This document shows positions 1 through 8,798 of a stretch of DNA of 64,000 nt, piece after piece (position 1 is the first letter of the stretch; each line of letters begins with the position of its first letter). The DNA lies in the NCBI GenBank assembly GCA_020310875.1, contig CM035423.1:142105723-142169722 (forward strand), in the 5' to 3' direction. The notes under the pieces were generated by a model, which searched no databases, was not told the DNA's origin, and was given only the letters and a program-made list of their open reading frames with translations. The DNA comes from Ceratopteris richardii. Taxonomy: Eukaryota > Streptophyta > Polypodiopsida > Polypodiales > Pteridaceae. The translations under genes were made by a program, and so were the position numbers.

Positions 1-171
1 CAATCTGAACATGATGCTATAATGAAGAATGGTACTTGGTCTTTATGTGACTTGCCTCCTGGAAAGAAGGCCATTGGTACCAAGTGGGTATACAAGCTGA
101 AGTGTAAACCTGATGGTATAGTTGACAGGTATAAGGCTAGGCTTGTTGCAAAGGGTTATGTGCAGGAAATT
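1..171 (+). pseudogene. Ty1/copia reverse transcriptase fragment
   Basis: Translating the plus strand from base 1 gives the start of a copia RT domain, with the motifs KNGTWSL, GTKWVYKLK and RYKARLVAKGY. The peptide is almost the same as the matching part of copia D at about 26.6-26.8 kb, so it belongs to that family. It stops abruptly near base 171, where the sequence changes to minus-strand copia H. Only about 57 codons are in the window and the rest lies to the left, so I cannot tell whether the off-window part is longer. It is an RT fragment, not a gene. Confidence 0.8.
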
Positions 172-174
172 ATG

Positions 175-999
175 TGTACCTAAAAAAATTGAGTCCTCCA
201 TTTTGAATTTGACAAGCATGTCTTTGATATTCTTTCTTTGAGTAAGATGCATACCCTTTTTTGTGTATACCACTTCCAATCATAGTAAGTATGTGAGTAG
301 AACTAAATAATTTATTTTGAATTCTTGTTTCATCCGAAGTTTTTTCTTCCTTATTCCTTCACATTATTACTTGTAATTATGATATCATCCACATATACAC
401 ATATGTATAGGAGTTCAGGTTGGTTCCTCTTGATTAAGAGGGAAGGATATGCTTTGCTCACATTGAATCCTTTATCTTGTAAATAGGTGACAAGCCTATG
501 ATTCCAAGCCCTAGGGGCTTGCTTTAAACCATACAAATCCTTTTTTAAATTGCATACATACTAGGCATGATGAATCTTTGAAATCAAGATGTTGAACCAT
601 GTATACGTCTTTAGATATCCATCCATTTAGAAAAGCATTTCTTACATCCATTTGGTAGATCTTACAATCTTGGAGGCTTCAATACTCATAAGCACTATGA
701 TGGTTTGCATCTTTTCCATAGGTGAAAAAGTTTCTTGATAATCTATATCTTGTGTTTGTGCATATGCTTTGGCCACAATTCTTGCTTTTACCTGTTTATA
801 GACCCATCATAATTTTTCTTTACCTTGTATATCCATCTTAAACATATGATCCTCATAGATGGAATCTTGGGTACCAATTGCCAAGTCTGATTTTCCAACA
901 AGGCATCAATCTCTTCCTCCATGGCATTCATCCATTCAGGCTTCTTCCTTGCTTCCTCATACGATGAGGGCTCCTCCGAGTCTGATTCATGTGCTAGAT
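175..999 (-). pseudogene. Copia H reverse transcriptase
   Basis: On the minus strand, near 650-590, the QMDVRNAFLNGWI motif marks RT. At 536-351 comes MYGLKQAPRAWN followed by ICVYVDDIIIT with the catalytic YVDD. Near 279-175 the motifs GMEVVYTKKGMHLTQRKN and DMLVKFKMED follow. The coding sequence has several stops and frame changes, and it ends near 175 before RNase H. Family knowledge places this as the Pseudoviridae-type pol order IN-RT-RH. The copy is inactive. Confidence 0.85.
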
Positions 1000-1403
1000 A
1001 TATAGAATGTTTAGTAACTAATGAAGTATCATATACATACCTTTTTGGTTTCTTCTTTTCTCTTGTTAACCTTCTAATTGTTTCTTAAGAGTATTTTGCC
1101 ACATCCCTCAACTTCTTCACCTTGTCTTTGCCTTTAGGGTTCCAAAAATTGATTTCTCTCCTTGGATTCTTTTGATCATCTTCAAAATCACTTGATGCTT
1201 CAAGTGTGTGCTCATTTCTCTTTGATAGGGTTGGAAAGTTCTCTTCTAGTTCAAAGCGTAGTTTGATTCTCCTAGAAACATCTTTAAACCATGATTTTCT
1301 TTCATCAAACACAACATAACTACTTACAATGAATCTTTGTTGCTTCAATTGTACAACCTGTAACCTTTTTTATGAAGTTCATAGCCGATGAATATACATT
1401 CCT
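1000..1403 (-). pseudogene. Copia H integrase-RT linker
   Basis: The longest minus-strand frame (1348-1085) starts MKQQRFIVSSYVVFDERKSWF, which fits the copia segment where the integrase C terminus (KKYIVSRDVVFDE type) leads to the RT. It then becomes acidic and basic low-complexity sequence and stops near 1085. It has no catalytic residues of its own. It confirms that integrase and RT here belong to one element. Confidence 0.65.
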
Positions 1404-2012
1404 CTACTTTAGGGTCAAATTTACCTCTAATATGTGAAGGTACGTGTACAATGTAGTGCATCCAAAGATTCTACAATGATCAAGGCTAGGTCTTCTTCCA
1501 TTCCAAGCCTCATGTGGGGTCATTCCATCTAGAGATTTTGATGGATTTCTATTCACAAAATAGGTAGCTATTGATACTACCTCTAGCCACAAGTATTTGG
1601 GGAGTTTCTTTTCATTGAGCATTAACCTTGCAACCTCCAAAATTGTCCTATTTCTTTTCTCCATTTTCCTCAAGAATGTATTTGGTGGTGATTTCTATTT
1701 TGATTCATCTCTCTTGGAGATAAGAATCAAAGTCATGGGTGAAATATTCTCCCCCTCCATTTGACCTTAGTCATTTTAGTGTTTTACCTCTTTGGTTCTC
1801 CATACGAGCTAAATACTTTTTGAAACATGAAAACACTTCATCTTTATGCTCCATAAGACATAAGAATGACACATAGTACCTTGATCCAAAGATTGAAGGC
1901 TCCTTGATTTGTCCCCAAACATCTATGTGGAACAACTCCAATAGGTCTCCAGGTATGTCGCCTTTGTCGATGAAAGTTTGCCTATGTGACTTACCCGAAT
2001 TGACAAGCACTA
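1404..2012 (-). pseudogene. Copia H integrase core and C-terminal half
   Basis: The minus-strand translation near 2010-1771 has KSHRQTF, then LFHIDVWGQ carrying the first catalytic Asp of integrase, and GSRYYVSF. After a frameshift, 1673-1404 gives RNRTILEVARLML, YLWLEVVSIATYFVNRNP, TPHEAWNGRRPSLDHCRIFGC. These are the usual landmarks of the copia integrase core and the stretch after it. One frame change lies right at the left edge of the element A insertion, and another between the two blocks. The integrase zinc finger is at 45055-45237. The gene cannot give a working protein. Confidence 0.85.
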
Positions 2013-2017
2013 CATGT
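2013..2017. repeat. Target-site duplication of element A, left copy
   Basis: CATGT stands directly before the TG of the left LTR of element A. The same five bases follow the right LTR at 45050-45054. A five-base duplication is normal for Ty3 integration. It proves that the two LTRs, 42 kb apart, bound one insertion. Confidence 0.95.
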
Positions 2018-2665
2018 TGTTGGAAGCAGCCAGAGGCATAGAAGATGCGGAAGCATGTAATGACGGAGCAGGGAGCAAGTCGAATCTTTTTTCAAATAAT
2101 TATGTTTTCAAATACTTCCCAAAAACCTCCAATAGTGATTTTTATCACTATTGTAACATATGTAACATAGAAAACCCCATTTTGTAATCCATAGCTCCAT
2201 TTTGTGCAAGCCGAGGAGTCCTTGAGCTTGAGGAGCTTAGGTAGAATGAGCGTATCAATTTTCGTTATTTTTAGACACCGTTTACCCTTCCAAATAGCAT
2301 CTAGGACCTAATTTTTAACTATGCCGGTCACTAGATGTGGAACCGGTCAAAACTAGTCTAGAAACTATAAAAAGAGCTAGAGAGCTCATTTTTGAGGTTA
2401 GCTTGTTCAGTAGAGAAAAGCTTAGAGCTATTTGGAGCTTGTAATAGTTTGCTTGAGTAATAGAGTTGATTTCTCACCTCCCATTGTGTCTTGCTTGTCT
2501 CTTCGTAGTGTGTGTGTATGTGTGTGTGCATCTCTATGCTTCTCACCTTCACTCTCACTTCATCTCACATTCACGATCTTCATATCACTCCTATCTCTTC
2601 CGCGGATTGACAATTAAGGAGGTGAAGCTTCTTAACGTGGTTCTCACCATTGTGCTAGAGCAACA
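2018..2665 (+). repeat. 5' LTR of element A
   Basis: The LTR starts TGTTGGAAGCAGCC and ends GAGCAACA. It matches 44402-45049 over its full 648 bp with about ten differences. It contains a TATA box, a short GT-rich tract near 2506-2535, and a nearly palindromic GAGGAGTCC...GAGCTTGAGGAG block that recurs in the LTRs of B, F and G. Confidence 0.95.
2366..2373 (+). promoter_or_regulatory. Likely TATA box of LTR A
   Basis: TATAAAAA lies 300 bp before the LTR end and is followed by AGAGCTAGAGAGCTC. The same block, with small changes, occurs in the LTRs of B, F and G, so it is the likely core promoter of the family. The transcription start is not known. Confidence 0.6.
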
Positions 2666-2672
2666 CCAAATT

Positions 2673-2691
2673 TGGCGCCGTTGCCGGGGAT
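2673..2691 (+). other. Primer-binding site, tRNA-Asp
   Basis: TGGCGCCGTTGCCGGGGAT begins seven bases after the LTR. From memory it is the exact complement of the 3' end of plant tRNA-Asp including CCA. It would prime minus-strand DNA synthesis. B has the same site, F has it in reverse orientation, and G has a mutated copy. Confidence 0.9.
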
Positions 2692-2715
2692 CGAGTCTAG
2701 GACGAATGTGTGATG

Positions 2716-2969
2716 GTAAGAGTATAGCAAGAAGTGGCGTTGGAAGGTAAAAATTTCAATTTTTGTTGTTGTTTTTACTTAGTTTTTAGTGTTTTTCACC
2801 TCCCCCACACTCCATCTTCATCACCGCATCATCATCTTCATCTCCAAAAAAATCAAAAAATTCACCATATCCACCCATTCTCCTCATTTCCCCTCATTTG
2901 TGCATGCGAGAGAGTGAGAGAGAGTGTTTGTGCTTGTGTGTACTTTTGTTTTCTTGAGTTTTCTTGCAG
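2716..2969 (+). other. Putative leader intron of element A
   Basis: The donor reads GTGATG|GTAAGA and the acceptor TTTTCTTGCAG|GTAC, 254 bp apart, with a pyrimidine-rich run before the acceptor. The same donor and acceptor, similarly spaced, appear in B (7056-7278), G (51099-51345) and F (63250-63007, minus). An alternative donor lies at 2747. This is inference from consensus and conservation. An ATG sits exactly at the end of the upstream exon. Confidence 0.5.
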
Positions 2970-3047
2970 GTACAGAGCTCCAGAGCATCAGGAAAGCTTG
3001 GAAAAGGTAAAATTTTCTGTTTCTGTCAGAAATTTCCGATTGTGTCA

Positions 3048-3705
3048 GACCATCGCGATGGTCTGCAAAGTTCGGAATTTGAAGAAGGCGACCACACCAG
3101 TGTGTAGAGCACACTTGCGCCTCTAGGAATCCATACTTGCATTGCAAAAAATCATCCTTTGGTGGACCATCACGACGGTCTCAGACCATCGCGATTGTGT
3201 CACACCATCGCGATTGGCTCACGCCATCGCGATGGCTCGGCCGGACCATCGCGATTGTCTCATGCCATCGCGACGGTTCATTTGGACCATCGCGACGGTT
3301 CGCGGACCATCACGACTGTTCGGTTGACCCCACACCATCGCGATTGGCTCACGCCATCGCGCCGACAGTGCCACGTGGCAAGCTAGACCATCGCGACGGT
3401 TCACACTTCACACCATCGCGACGACACCCTTACACCATCGCGACAACTCAAATTTTGGACCATCGCGATTGGCTCAAGCCATCGCGTCCTGACCATCGCG
3501 ACGGTTCACTTTGGACCATCGCGATTGTTCACGTTGACCGTTGACTGACGCCATCGCAATTGTCCGCCTGATCGAGCCATCGCGATTGCTCATTTTTGGA
3601 CCATCGCGGCCGTGCACTTCAGACCATCGCGATTGTTCACCTTCACGCCATCGCGACGGTCCCAGACCATCGCGATTGTCTCACGCCATCGCGATTGTGC
3701 ACCCC
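3048..3705 (+). repeat. TCGCGA-centred tandem array in leader of A
   Basis: The array has about 25 imperfect units of roughly 20 bp, mostly of the form ACCATCGCGAYTGKCTCACG or with GACGGTTC in place of the middle. Nearly every unit has the palindrome TCGCGA, often inside ATCGCGAT. One unit lies alone near 3050 and the main block begins near 3168. It sits between the putative intron and gag. Open frames through it give DHRDG-type repeats and are probably accidental. There are no unique spacers, so it is not a CRISPR array. Confidence 0.9.
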
Positions 3706-4528
3706 TATCGCAAATTTTAGGGTTTCATTTTTTGGCTAATTTTGGGGCTATTTTTGGGAAATTTTTGGGTGATTATACTCATAGGAGACCCCTTAGCTCA
3801 TATTTGGAGAAAAACTTGTTTGTCAGTTTTTTACCCCCCAGGGCCTGAACGGTCATAACTTTTTCATCCGAAGTCCGTTTTTTGAGCTTAATAGATCGTT
3901 AGAAAGCTCTTTACGAGTACTACATGACCTCAAATGTTTTTTCTTAAAGAATACGTCTAATTTTAGATAAGATATTTTGAGGTTGACCTAGTTTGGGACT
4001 AGAAAGCCAAGGGGCAAACATTAAAAAGTTGGGTAAAAGGGAAGGGACTTAAAAGGTGTATATACTCAAGTGCTTGATCATCAAACTGTGAATTGGTCTA
4101 ACATTGGATTTTTCCAAGTCTAGAAAGGGCAATCAAGGGCAACCAAGGCAAGGCAGTGAAGGGCATAAAGCTTGGGAAGCACGGCTTCTTGGGCATCAGA
4201 GCAACCAGAAAAGCTGACTCGAGGTTGGAAGATTACTCAACCCCCTCAGTCAATTCTTAGCTTAGGATAAACGTTAGCATTGTGGGTTTAAGACGATAGG
4301 AACGCCTCAAGTTCAAGAGAATTAAATTTATCAAGTCCAAGACTGAAGATAAAGGTGTGTGACATGAAAACCTAAAGGAAAGAACATAAGTCTGACGGAA
4401 CGAGAACTCAAAGTACCACAGAAAGTCGAATTCCTAACGAATACATTAAGACAAGAATCTAAAGAAATCTAAAAAGAATCAAGAAAGTAATAACAAAGAA
4501 TCATTGACGATCTGAGCGTGTACTGAGT
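3706..4528 (+). other. Leader of element A with conserved block
   Basis: This 820-bp stretch has no coding region that I support. At 3847-3965 it holds a block, GAACGGTCATAACTTTTTCA and on to CTACATGACCTC, that recurs at 8103-8210 in B and on the minus strand at about 62258-62302 in F. A second shared stretch near 4170-4250 (AAGCTTGGGA, GAGGTTGGAAGAT) matches 8432-8500 in B. The rest is AG-rich sequence leading to gag. The conservation suggests an RNA element, for example for packaging or translation, but its role is unknown. Confidence 0.6.
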
Positions 4529-6422
4529 GTGCAAGGAAGAAAATTAATGAACCTTAGATCGGGCAAACATATAGGTAAGTCAGACCAACGAAGCCTTAGA
4601 TCATCAGAGGCAAGTGTAAGAACTACTGCACGATCGTGGGCTCAACAATTGAACACTAGTTATCCCTACGAGAGCTCAGATACTAGTGATTCAGAAATGG
4701 CATTTAGCACAGAAAGACCAAAAGGAGGGTCAAATGTAGCGCATTTAGAGAGACCTGAAGGACCCTATAGAACGCAACTAGAGTTTCTCCGAACCAACCG
4801 ATTAGGTGCTCGCATCTATGAGGATGGTTTGCGAAGGCAAGTGGTGCAAATGCACAACCCCGATCAACCCATTGGATTGGAACGTCCAGTGGTGAAATTT
4901 GAGAGAGACGCATACATAGACAAGGAAGGAACAATGTACATCTTGAGTACGCAACCAAACAATACGAATGAGTTTGGCGTAATTCAGCTGGAGACGGAAA
5001 CTAAATCTCAAGGAAAAGAACCATTAGAAGAGCCTAGGACACCTAGAGGGAAATCTGTACTGACACGAGTACTAATCCCGGAATGGATCCCTCAGGACAA
5101 CAGAAGCATAGAGTTGTTTGTAAATAAAGAAACTGATGAAGCCTTTTGGAGATACAAGACAGAACTACTTAGTGAGGTAGGAATCATCACGATATACGAG
5201 TTCAAGGACCCGGATACACCTGGAAAGGTTGTATACCTGGATGAGACTTCAGAAAGAGTCTTTGTGGTGCCTGACCACGCTAAAAACACATACACATGGA
5301 GAGGTGAATTGGTATTTCCTCCATCTAGAACGAACATGAATACAAGTCAACAAGGGGCAGGAACATCCTCAGCCCATGGAAATCAAAGAGAGAAAAATAA
5401 AGAAAGACCCGAAGTAAGCTTCACTCATCCCGTAGGGAGAGATAGAACAACCACGGACACTAATAGAGCGGATAGACAAAGAGGTCATGGAATACCAGGT
5501 GGTAGAGATGATTTTCCTCTACCTAGACCACGGGAACACGCAAGAACACTGAGACCCACTCAGTTAGTGAAATCCATGAAAAATTACTTTGATGGGACAG
5601 GAGATCCCTATGACCATGTTGCAGAATTCAAGCAAGTACTAAGAGCAGAACAAGTCGAAGACATGTTCACGCAATACAATGCATTTGGACTAACGTTAAA
5701 GAATACAGCTTTAACTTGGTTCCAACCATTGCAACAAAGGCAATTTAGAGACATCCATCACTTTTTAGAGTCATTCATCACTGAATTCTCTAAAAGTGGA
5801 ATTAGACATGACACGTCTTCGTTGATTCATAGCTTCAAACAGACCCCTCAGGAAACAGTTAGACTCACAGGACGTAGGTTTAGACAATATGTTGAACGAT
5901 GTCCAATGCAAGAGCTACCCTCACAAGCCAAACAAGTGTCATTGTTTCTAGATGGCTTGTTGAGCTCTAAACTACGCTCCTATGTGTACCTAAAAGAACC
6001 CAGAACGCTAGAGCAATGTGTGAGAATATGCATAGACATTGAAGACAACTTAGAAGACGAGTTGGAACTCTCAAAGGTCTATAAGGATTCAGACTATTCA
6101 TCTCTAGCATCCACAAAATTGTCCAGCTCGATAGAAGACCTAGCAGAAAAAGTGGCCCAGAAACTAGGAGTTTCTACTAAACCTAGGGTGCTAATGAACA
6201 AGCGTTGTTACACCTGTGGTGGTGATCATATGGCAAATGTGTGCCCCAATGCACCACAACCACAAGCCAACCCTAGTGGCCAATACTGTACAATTGAGAG
6301 AAGATACACGAATCATACGGCTCAGGACTGCCCATACAACAAACAGACCGTGAGACAGAACTACCCGCAAGCATACGTACAGCCAGGTAGGTATCAAGGC
6401 CAATACAATGCTCAGCCTTATT
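4529..6422 (+). pseudogene. Element A gag, N-terminal part
   Basis: This encodes the capsid precursor of element A. The chosen start gives MQGRKLMNLRSGKH. The MNLRSG stretch is shared with B and F, so translation may begin at that later Met. The central capsid domain (KSMKNYFDGTGDPYDHVAEF to LFLDGLLSSKLRSYVYL) spans roughly residues 345-500. A CX2CX3HX4C zinc knuckle (CYTCGGDHMANVC) follows near residue 560. The frame is open for 631 codons up to the insertion of B at 6422/6423 and resumes in phase at 17293. Bases 6423-6475 read on into the LTR of B and are not gag. Confidence 0.9.
6418..6422. repeat. Target-site duplication of element B, left copy
   Basis: TTATT precedes the TG of the left LTR of B and is repeated at 17288-17292 after the right LTR. 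Removing B and one copy restores the gag reading frame of element A. Confidence 0.95.
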
Positions 6423-7001
6423 TGTTGGTGATATGCGAGAAGAAGCAAGTACGGGCATACATGCAGATCTAGCACTAAGGCAACTCTCTATTTTTTTAAA
6501 AAACCCTTACACCATTTAAAAGTGATTCTCATCACTAAAAACCCTTGTAAATACCATTTTCACCTTTTAGTAGCTCCATTTTGTACAAGCCGAGGAGTCC
6601 TCGAGCTTGAGGAGCCTTAGAAGTAGTTGCCTACCAATTTTCGTATTTTTTAGATCTCGTTTGAGCCCTCAAATAAGCCCTGGAACCTAATTTTTAACTA
6701 GGCCGGACACTAGGTCTGGACAGGGCCAAAGCTAGTCAAAAACTATAAATAGAGCTAGAGAGCTCATTTTTGAGAGCTTCTTGTAGTTTTGAGCTTGTAT
6801 GAGAACTTGGTTGCAATAGAAGTGATTCCATTGTCTTACTCTCTTTGTTCTTGTCGTGTGTGCGCGTGTGTGTGTATGTGTGTGCATGTTAGTGTGCTTC
6901 TCACTCACACATTTGTGCCTTCACTTGCTCGAGGTCTTCATACCATCCTCATGTCTTCCCGGATTGACATTAAAGGAGGTGCTACTCATCACTGAGCTAC
7001 A
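6423..7001 (+). repeat. 5' LTR of element B
   Basis: The LTR begins TGTTGGTGATATGCGAG and ends CACTGAGCTACA. It matches 16709-17287 at full length, 579 bp. A GT-rich tract lies near 6858-6890. The GAGGAGTCC/GAGCTTGAGGAG block and the TATA region are shared with LTRs A, F and G. Confidence 0.95.
6744..6751 (+). promoter_or_regulatory. Likely TATA box of LTR B
   Basis: TATAAATA is followed by GAGCTAGAGAGCTC, at the same place as the TATA box of LTR A. The copy in the right LTR is at 17030-17037. Confidence 0.6.
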
Positions 7002-7009
7002 CCAAATTT

Positions 7010-7028
7010 TGGCGCCGTTGCCGGGGAT
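7010..7028 (+). other. Primer-binding site of B, tRNA-Asp
   Basis: TGGCGCCGTTGCCGGGGAT lies eight bases after the LTR and is identical to the site in A. Confidence 0.9.
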
Positions 7029-7055
7029 TCGAGCTTTGAGGACGAGCGTGTGATG

Positions 7056-7278
7056 GTAAGACGTAGAGAGGACGCGTTGGAATGGTAAGTATTCGGTAAA
7101 TTTCTGATTTTTCTCCATCTCCATCTCCATCTTCACCTCCTTCTCCATCTCCACCTCCACCTCCTTCTCCACTACATATTCCCTCTTCCTTGTCATTCCC
7201 CTCATTTGTTGTGTGCGAGTTTGAGAGAGAGCGAGCGTGTGTGTTCTTGTTTTGTGTGTTTTTGCATGTTTCTTGCAG
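7056..7278 (+). other. Putative leader intron of element B
   Basis: The donor is GTGATG|GTAAGA and the acceptor TTTCTTGCAG|GTTGC, 223 bp apart. Joining the exons puts the exon-1 ATG in frame with an open frame that begins VAAPSSSPASS and runs through the tandem array to 7905. This could be a spliced upstream reading frame. An alternative donor, GTAAGTATT, lies near 7085. Splicing is inferred, not shown. Confidence 0.5.
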
Positions 7279-7469
7279 GTTGCAGCTCCATCATCATCTC
7301 CAGCAAGCTCAGCAGGTACGGAATCTGTCTGCACAGTCCCCGAGGCGTCGAGCTCGAGCTATCCCGACACTCCAAAAACTTCACCCAATCACGATTCTGA
7401 GTGCACCACGACACTGCGCAGGCCTAGAGCTCCCAAGATCACTAGACAGAACAGAAAAATTCACCATAT

Positions 7470-7935
7470 CCCGAGCTATCACGACACCTCGAGGTATCGC
7501 GACACTCACGACCTATCGCGACACCTCACGAGCTATCGCGACACCTCACAACCTATCGCGACGCCTCACGACCTATCGCGACACCTCGAGGTATCGCGAC
7601 ACTCACGACCTATCGCCACACCTCAGGAGCTATCGCGACACTTGGGAATATCGCGACACCTCACGAGCTATCGCGACACTTGGGAGTATCACGACACCTC
7701 ACGACCTATCGCGACACTCACGAGCTATCGCGACACCTCACGACCTATCGCGACACTTGGGAGTATCGCGACACCTCACGACCTATCGCGACACTCACGA
7801 GCTATCGTGACACTCACGAGCTATCGTGACACTTGGGAGTATCGCGACACCTCACGACCTATCGCGACACTCACGAGCTATCGCGACACTTGGGAGCTAT
7901 CGTGACACTTCGACCCGACCTATCGCGATACATGG
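7470..7935 (+). repeat. TCGCGA-centred tandem array in leader of B
   Basis: Roughly 24 units of about 18-21 bp, such as CTATCGCGACACCTCACGA and CTATCGCGACACTTGGGAG, repeat with the core TATCGCGACAC. The flanking bases differ from the array in A, but both are built on TCGCGA. A few units read TATCGTGAC or TATCACGAC, as expected from C-to-T change at CpG. All three forward frames are largely open because unit lengths vary. Confidence 0.9.
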
Positions 7936-8798
7936 GCTTAACGCATGAAAATTTAGAGTAAATTAATTGACTGAATTAAGGTATCTTTGGGCTTAATCTT
8001 GGACACATTGGGAGGATATAAGAGCCTTAGGAGTGGGCAAAAGACCTAGAAACCAGGGAGGAATTTCCTGAACCCTGAGAGCCTGTTTGGACCCCTAAGT
8101 GGCTGAATGGTCATAACTTCACCATACGAACTCCGATTGATGAGATTTTGGTCTCGTTGGAAAGCTTGTTGAAAATCCTACGTGGACCTCGAGTGGTTTT
8201 TTGTAGAATCATACGTGGAGTTTTAGAACATGTATTTTCAAGTTGGCCTTTAGGTGAGACTAGGTGGTCCTAAGATTGAGGGGGTAGAGTGAGTTACTCC
8301 AGGGGGGACTGAAAATATTGATGTGTGTCTTTCAATTACTTGTGGTAATAGAGCTATACTGACTGGTGAGCTTTTGCAGGAACATTGTGTGCACTCAAGG
8401 CAATCCAAAGCAAGCTAGCAAGGGTGAGTACCAAGCTTGGGAGAAGGCTTCCTGGGCTTGTGTAGCAGTCTGGTCAACCAGCTAATTGAGGTTGGAAGAT
8501 CTCTCAACCCTCCTTTGTCAATTCCTAGCCTAGGCTAAGTACGACTTAGGTGTGGTAATTAATTAGGGCAACGTTAGGCACGAATCAAGTCCAAGAGAAT
8601 TAATCAACCAAGTGCAAGAATTAAGTAGGTCTTAAGTGCGAAAACCCTAAGGGACAAAAGGTAAACTGGAGTCGATCACTTATCAAGTGCGAAATTCACT
8701 TAAGTACTCCTGACGACGCGATTTCAGACAAGACCATAAACATAATATTCAACTCAAAAGAACAAAGTGATTGGGGCAAATTAACCTGCAACGAGAGT
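7936..8798 (+). other. Leader of element B with conserved block
   Basis: No coding region is supported here. Bases 8103-8210 carry the GAATGGTCATAACTTCACCA block shared with A and F, followed by GGAAAGCTTGTTG and CTACGTGGACCTC. Bases 8432-8500 match the pre-gag leader of A. The last 250 bases are AG-rich and lead into gag. Confidence 0.6.

Larger units (their letters stand above)
172..2012 (-). mobile_element. Ty1/copia element H, integrase-RT half
   Basis: This is the 3' part, in element sense, of an old minus-strand copia element whose 5' part lies at 45055-46743, on the far side of element A. Its minus-strand order is integrase (about 2012-1404), linker (about 1400-1000) and RT (about 960-175). 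The pieces lie in different frames with stops, so the copy is dead. Its RNase H and 3' LTR are missing because the sequence ends at the junction with the opposite-strand copia fragment near base 171. Element A inserted at 2017/2018, in the short stretch between the integrase zinc finger and the catalytic core. Confidence 0.85.

Noticed and set aside
2432..2750. Small frames within LTR A and its repeats
   Set aside because: They cross TATA, GT-rich and primer sequences and are not conserved between LTR copies.
3137..3544. Overlapping frames with DHRDG repeats
   Set aside because: Several frames are open at once because the tandem unit lacks stops; not a supported gene in element A.
3048..3705. 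CRISPR array
   Set aside because: Units are adjacent, imperfect and without unique spacers, and lie in a plant retroelement leader.
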